9,674 bases of DNA, from NCBI GenBank assembly GCA_958477465.1, contig CAUEFX010000099.1:1-9674 (forward strand). Reading direction: 5' to 3'. The translations under genes and the position numbers were made by a program. Shown piece after piece: positions 6,993 to 9,674 of the stretch. The first letter of the stretch is position 1. Every line of letters starts with the position of its first letter. Source of the DNA: an uncultured Bacteroides sp. GTDB lineage: Bacteria > Bacteroidota > Bacteroidia > Bacteroidales > Bacteroidaceae. The notes under the pieces were generated by a model. That model was given only the letters and a program-made list of their open reading frames with translations. It was not told the origin of the DNA and made no database searches.

Positions 6993-7211
6993 TCACGCAA
7001 CGGCTTCATCAATGTAAACACATTTTACCAGACCAGAATATTTACTTTCTAAAGCTTTTAACGCAAGCAGATTATCTCCGTGGATAATCATATTTTCAGT
7101 CTCGGGATCCTGTTCAACATTAGAAAGTGACGTATTTTCAATCAACAAACGCGGTTCAACATTCATAGGCTTATCTTTTCCAAACCAAGTCAATTCAAGC
7201 TTATTAGCCAT
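6993..7211 (-). pseudogene. 5' fragment of a type III restriction-modification adenine methyltransferase (Mod)
   Basis: The 72-codon frame begins with a typical Mod N-terminus: KLELTWFGKDKPMNVEPRLL (4-23), then MIIHGDNLLALKAL (41-54) and the strand VKCVYID (62-68). In intact Mod proteins this strand continues as DPPYNTG, the catalytic motif IV of beta-class N6-adenine methyltransferases. Here the frame changes after Asp68 to Glu-Ala-Val-Ala and a stop, and nothing further of the roughly 600-residue protein follows. The fragment is therefore inactive. The ribosome site AAGGAGA six bases before the ATG is intact. Homology ends near 7008, which marks a recombination or insertion boundary with the block carrying the LlaJI-like operon. 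The rest of mod and the res gene may lie beyond the left edge or be lost. Confidence 0.85.
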
Positions 7212-7228
7212 AATTATTCTCCTTCTGT

Positions 7229-7537
7229 TTAGCTAGATTTTTCTTTCATGCTGTATATTTCATGTTCACTTGTACCAACACGTCTATATTCTATTTGTCT
7301 GATATTAGGATTTTTTAAAACACTATTATACTTATTTTGTATCGTGTATAATTTGTATCCGAATATATAAAATCGAATTTATATACACCGAGAAATTGTT
7401 ATTATATCAGGCGCTTTTTCTACAATGTTCATGAAATTAGCTCTCTTCATACTGCTATAAGTCATAAACCCAAAGTATAGAGCAAAAAAGGCATCTGTAT
7501 TGCAATTTTCTTTTGGGTTTCGGGCTAAAAAATTCAC
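7229..7537 (-). pseudogene. Decayed gene of unknown function upstream of the mod fragment
   Basis: One minus-strand frame stays open for about 102 codons from a GTG at 7537 to a TAA at 7229, interrupted once by an in-frame TAA at 7381-7379. The two halves (52 and 49 codons) read as ordinary protein, for example MKRANFMNIVEKAPDIITIS and NPNIRQIEYRRVGTSEHEIY. I recognise no family. It ends 17 bases before the mod start, so it could have been the preceding gene of the type III operon. The start is uncertain, without a good ribosome site, so the true N-terminus may be missing. The same DNA contains an inverted repeat (7467-7475 and 7512-7520) with a long loop, which I do not interpret. Confidence 0.35.
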
Positions 7538-7574
7538 CTAATTATCGTCTCATTTATAATTTTGAAAGATGTCT

Positions 7575-8804
7575 TTATATCATCCAAATCGGAACGATGA
7601 GGTTTTCTCTGTCAAAGGCAGAGAGGCAGTCGCTCATGCAGAGCACGGCAGAGGTGCCGAGCACCAAGGGCGATTTATCGATAAGGCTGAAGGTTTTGGT
7701 AATCCGTTTATCGGGGGTAGCTGTTTTTTTAATTTCAAGCGGACACAGCTTACCGTCGCCCTCGATAATGACATCAATCTCTCTTGCGTCCCGGTCGCGG
7801 TAATAATTGAGGTACGGCTCTTTGCCGGCATTTTGATAGCTTTTCATAATCTCGGATACCGTAAAGTTTTCAAGCAGTGCGCCGCTCATGGCACCGCTTT
7901 CGGCAACCTCGGGCGACGACCATTTTGTAAGATAGCAAACAAGACCCGTATCATAAAAATACAGCTTCGGCGTTTTAATGGTCCTTTTCAGCACATTGTT
8001 GGAATACGGGTGCAGCAGAAAAATGATCCCAAGCGTTTCAAGAATTTGCAGCCAAGCTTTTGCGGTAACCTGATCGATATCCGCGTCATCGGCAATCGCC
8101 TTAAAATTCACAAGCTGAGAGGCACGGGCGGCTGCCGCCGTGATAAATTTTGCAAATTTCAAAGCGTCTATTGCGCCCGAAAGCTCACGCACATCACGCT
8201 CAATGTAGGTAGAAAGATAGGAGGAATAGTACATGTTCCGGTCGGTGTACGCTCCGCTTAACATTCCCGGCATACAGCCGTTCCATATACGCTCGTACAT
8301 TTCGGGTGTGGTAAGCGGTTTTATAATTTTACTGTCTCTTGCTAGCGCCTCAAAATCGGTAGTAAAGGGGCGCGGTTGTGCACCGACAATTTCCCTTTGA
8401 GAAAGCGGTGACATATGCAAAAGAGCAACTCTGCCGGCGAGGGACTCCTGAACGCCTTTCATCAAACCGAAAACCTGCGAACCGGTCAGCCAAAAATCGC
8501 CGGGATGATGATAGGTATCCACATGAATTTTGATATAGGTGAACAACTCCGACGCATACTGAACCTCGTCGATAATAATCGGCGGTTTATGAAGCTGCAA
8601 AAACATTTTCGGATCATTTTTTGCCATTTCTCTGACGGTTAAATCGTCAAGCGAAATGTATTCCCGCCCGATATTTTCCTTTTCGGCAAGGTTTTTAAGC
8701 ATGGTAGTTTTGCCGGACTGGCGTGGACCGGTAAGCAAAATTGCCGACCAAGTCTTTGACAGTTCGGTGATACGCTGTTCTATATGTCGATTGATATAGG
8801 CCAT
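7575..8804 (-). CDS. AAA_14/DUF4143-family ATP-binding protein
   Basis: The protein has 409 aa, the usual length of this family. The N-terminal AAA_14 ATPase shows Walker A GPRQSGKT (26-33), Walker B IIIDE (76-80) and a sensor strand WLTGSQ. A winged-helix-like middle is followed by the DUF4143 C-terminal domain with GALLENFTVSEI and a nuclease-like core: REID (341-344), a turn, then LEIKK (356-360), giving Asp344 and Glu357-x-Lys359. The family is widespread and often multicopy in gut bacteria; its function is not established. The ATG at 8804 is chosen because GAGGTG precedes it by 4 bases. The same frame extends upstream to 8861, but that start falls inside the promoter and is unlikely. It is a single-gene unit with its own promoter and no clear terminator after it. 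It shows no link with the restriction operon beyond proximity. Confidence 0.9.
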   Translation of the reverse strand: MAYINRHIEQRITELSKTWSAILLTGPRQSGKTTMLKNLAEKENIGREYISLDDLTVREMAKNDPKMFLQLHKPPIIIDEVQYASELFTYIKIHVDTYHHPGDFWLTGSQVFGLMKGVQESLAGRVALLHMSPLSQREIVGAQPRPFTTDFEALARDSKIIKPLTTPEMYERIWNGCMPGMLSGAYTDRNMYYSSYLSTYIERDVRELSGAIDALKFAKFITAAAARASQLVNFKAIADDADIDQVTAKAWLQILETLGIIFLLHPYSNNVLKRTIKTPKLYFYDTGLVCYLTKWSSPEVAESGAMSGALLENFTVSEIMKSYQNAGKEPYLNYYRDRDAREIDVIIEGDGKLCPLEIKKTATPDKRITKTFSLIDKSPLVLGTSAVLCMSDCLSAFDRENLIVPIWMI

Positions 8805-8840
8805 AATACACCTCGGATGAGTATAATTTTCTTCTTTTAT

Positions 8841-8869
8841 ATTATACTTTATTATACCCACAAAGTCAA
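8841..8869 (-). promoter_or_regulatory. Sigma-A-type promoter of the DUF4143 gene
   Basis: On the minus strand TTGACT (8869-8864) and TATAAT (8846-8841) are separated by 17 bases. A second TATAAT occurs inside the spacer. The start codon at 8804 lies about 30 bases beyond the expected transcription start. Confidence 0.8.
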
Positions 8870-8877
8870 CGAAAATA

Positions 8878-8912
8878 TCGGCTAAAATTATAGCATTTCA
8901 TATTTTAGCCGA
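8878..8912. terminator. Inverted repeat, possible weak bidirectional terminator
   Basis: TCGGCTAAAAT (8878-8888) and ATTTTAGCCGA (8902-8912) are perfect 11-base complements with a 13-base loop. Only short T-runs follow on either strand. It lies directly upstream of the DUF4143 promoter, so it could instead bind a regulator or simply separate transcripts. Confidence 0.4.
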
Positions 8913-8942
8913 AGTTTTGCCGTTACAGTTTTTGATAGAATG

Positions 8943-8973
8943 AAAAAATCAGCACGGCGAGAAACCGTGCTGA
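8943..8973 (-). terminator. Strong Rho-independent terminator on the minus strand
   Basis: TCAGCACGG (8949-8957) and CCGTGCTGA (8965-8973) form a perfect 9-base stem with a 7-base loop, followed on the minus strand by a T-run (8948-8943). No T-run follows on the plus strand, so the direction is clear. It must end a transcript coming from the right on the minus strand, although no recognised gene lies there. Confidence 0.75.
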
Positions 8974-9190
8974 AAACCCATAATTAACAAAATTCACATA
9001 AAGGATGCCTTCGTTAAGTTATATTTCCGATATAACGCAAATAAAAATCCATTCGCTATTTCGGGTTTTGCTTGAATCGTTCACGCCGCTCGTGAACAAC
9101 CAACTTTTAAACGAAGATGTGCGGGATTTCGGTGTAAGCTCGGTTACATTCACCGTTTGTTCTGCACACATCTTAAAACAGCACGAGCGA
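8974..9190 (-). other. Structured intergenic block upstream of a terminator; candidate small RNA or small-protein transcript
   Basis: The block contains GTTCACG/CGTGAAC (9079-9085, 9091-9097; 7-base stem, 5-base loop). It also contains AAGATGTG/CACATCTT (9114-9121, 9167-9174), which encloses CGGTG/CACCG (9130-9134, 9151-9155). The minus strand ends in the terminator at 8973-8943. A minus frame of 50 codons (9171-9019, starting MCAEQTVNVTELTPKSR) and a plus frame of 72 codons (9005-9223) are both open but have no ribosome site, so neither is called as a gene. No minus-strand promoter is evident. A structured RNA on the minus strand fits best, but a dispersed genomic repeat is also possible. 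Confidence 0.3.
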
Positions 9191-9200
9191 GTAGAAATAA

Positions 9201-9229
9201 TTGCAGTTCTTCGCTTATTGTGATATAAT
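9201..9229 (+). promoter_or_regulatory. Sigma-A-type promoter of the TetR-family gene
   Basis: TTGCAG (9201-9206) and a perfect TATAAT (9224-9229) are separated by 17 bases. The expected transcript starts near 9236 and has an untranslated leader of about 150 bases before the ATG at 9385. I see no gene in that leader beyond a 12-codon frame without a ribosome site. Confidence 0.75.
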
Positions 9230-9239
9230 GAGTTCCGTT

Positions 9240-9255
9240 ACAAAGATTTCTTTGT
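9240..9255. promoter_or_regulatory. Palindrome at the transcription start, candidate TetR operator
   Basis: ACAAAGA and TCTTTGT are perfect inverted 7-base arms separated by TT. The palindrome covers roughly +4 to +19 of the predicted transcript. TetR-family regulators commonly bind palindromes overlapping their own promoter, so autoregulation is plausible. No T-run follows, so it is not a terminator. Confidence 0.4.
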
Positions 9256-9384
9256 GGATCCATTGAAACAGGACGGTCTTCTTCATAAAAGGCAATATTT
9301 GAATTTGCGATATTGGCAGCATTCACCTATGAGAAAAAATAATCGGTACAATCAGAAATCGATCTTAAGGAGGCGCAAATCACC

Positions 9385-9674
9385 ATGTCACAGATAACAA
9401 AACGCGCATTGGAGCGGTCGCTCAAGAATATGCTGCTGAAAAAACCGCTCACCAAAATCACGGTGGGCGATATTGCAGATGATTGCGGCATTAACCGCAT
9501 GACCTTTTATTATCATTTTAAGGATATATACGATTTGGTCGAATGGTCGTGCCTTGAGGATGCAAAACGCGCGCTTGACGAAAAGAAAACCTATGATACA
9601 TGGCAGCAGGGACTGCTGCAGATTTTTGAAGCCGCACAGGAGAACAAGCCGTTTATTACAAATGTTTACCGCTG
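9385..9674 (+). CDS. TetR/AcrR-family transcriptional regulator, N-terminal part (runs off the window)
   Basis: The visible 96 codons encode the TetR DNA-binding domain. SLKNMLLKKPLTKITVGDIA (12-31) leads into the helix-turn-helix IADDCGINRMTFYYHFKDIY (30-49), in which TFYYHF is the recognition-helix hallmark. DLVEW and the start of the ligand-binding domain follow. The wording (NRMTFYYHFKDIYDLVEW) resembles the clostridial branch with a TetR_C-type domain related to dihydroxyacetone-kinase regulators. The ATG has AAGGAGG upstream with an 11-base gap, slightly long. It is transcribed from its own promoter, diverging from the DUF4143 gene across a structured intergenic block. The regulated genes and ligand lie outside the window and are unknown. 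Confidence 0.9.
   Translation, partial: MSQITKRALERSLKNMLLKKPLTKITVGDIADDCGINRMTFYYHFKDIYDLVEWSCLEDAKRALDEKKTYDTWQQGLLQIFEAAQENKPFITNVYR

Noticed and set aside
7467..7520. Inverted repeat AAACCCAAA / TTTGGGTTT
   Set aside because: The loop is about 36 bases and no T-run follows, so it is not convincing as a terminator; it lies inside a frame that looks like decayed coding sequence.
7569..8261. Plus-strand open frame of 230 codons
   Set aside because: It is antisense to the DUF4143 gene, whose ATPase and nuclease-like motifs are clear on the other strand.
7575..8804. DUF4143 ATPase as part of the defence system
   Set aside because: It has its own promoter, lies beyond a pseudogene zone, and belongs to a widespread family of unproven role. 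Proximity alone is not enough.
9005..9223. Plus-strand frame of 72 codons
   Set aside because: The GG run is only a base from the ATG, which does not make a working ribosome site. The frame runs through the TetR promoter and over the stem-loops, and the opposite strand is open too.

Overview
The window looks like an accessory (defence) region of a low-to-mid GC Firmicute, most likely a gut-type Clostridia member. The basis is strong AGGAGG-type ribosome sites, textbook sigma-A promoters with 17-base spacers, and gene families common in that group. No taxonomic marker gene is present, so the assignment is an inference.

Region 1 (1-6750) is a complete minus-strand operon of six genes encoding a LlaJI-like, McrBC-powered restriction-modification system. 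In transcription order they are: a small excisionase-type helix-turn-helix protein (6442-6636); a first cytosine-5 methyltransferase (5125-6381); a second, larger cytosine-5 methyltransferase (3582-5120); a 226-aa protein whose N-terminal half resembles a B3/EcoRII-N-type DNA-recognition fold (2912-3592); an McrB-like AAA+ motor with an EVE/PUA-like N-terminus (1410-2915); and a LlaJI-family PD-(D/E)XK endonuclease subunit (87-1373). The last five genes overlap or lie within about 60 bases of each other. A consensus promoter sits in front of the helix-turn-helix gene, and 20-base direct repeats lie just upstream of its -35 box. The likely logic is that two methyltransferases protect the two strands of an asymmetric site, while B3 protein, motor and nuclease cut unmodified invading DNA. 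The leading small protein may set expression. The unusual point is that the site-recognition module seems to be a separate gene, where the characterised LlaJI R1 protein carries it fused to the motor. Directly after the nuclease gene is the end of an IS3-family (IS150-like) insertion sequence, whose terminal dyad can also act as the operon terminator.

Region 2 (6750-7540) is a junction zone. It holds a GC-rich noncoding block with a ninefold-base repeat unit present three times, then the first 68 codons of a type III restriction-modification adenine methyltransferase (Mod). That gene is cut off exactly where its DPPY motif should continue, so the LlaJI-like module, or the element carrying it, apparently entered or replaced part of a type III system. 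Behind it is an unrecognised decayed gene with an in-frame stop.

Region 3 (7575-9674) holds an AAA_14/DUF4143 ATPase with its own promoter (minus strand), and an intergenic block of nested hairpins ending in a strong minus-strand terminator without an obvious gene. At the right edge is the start of a TetR-family regulator (plus strand) with its own promoter and a candidate operator.
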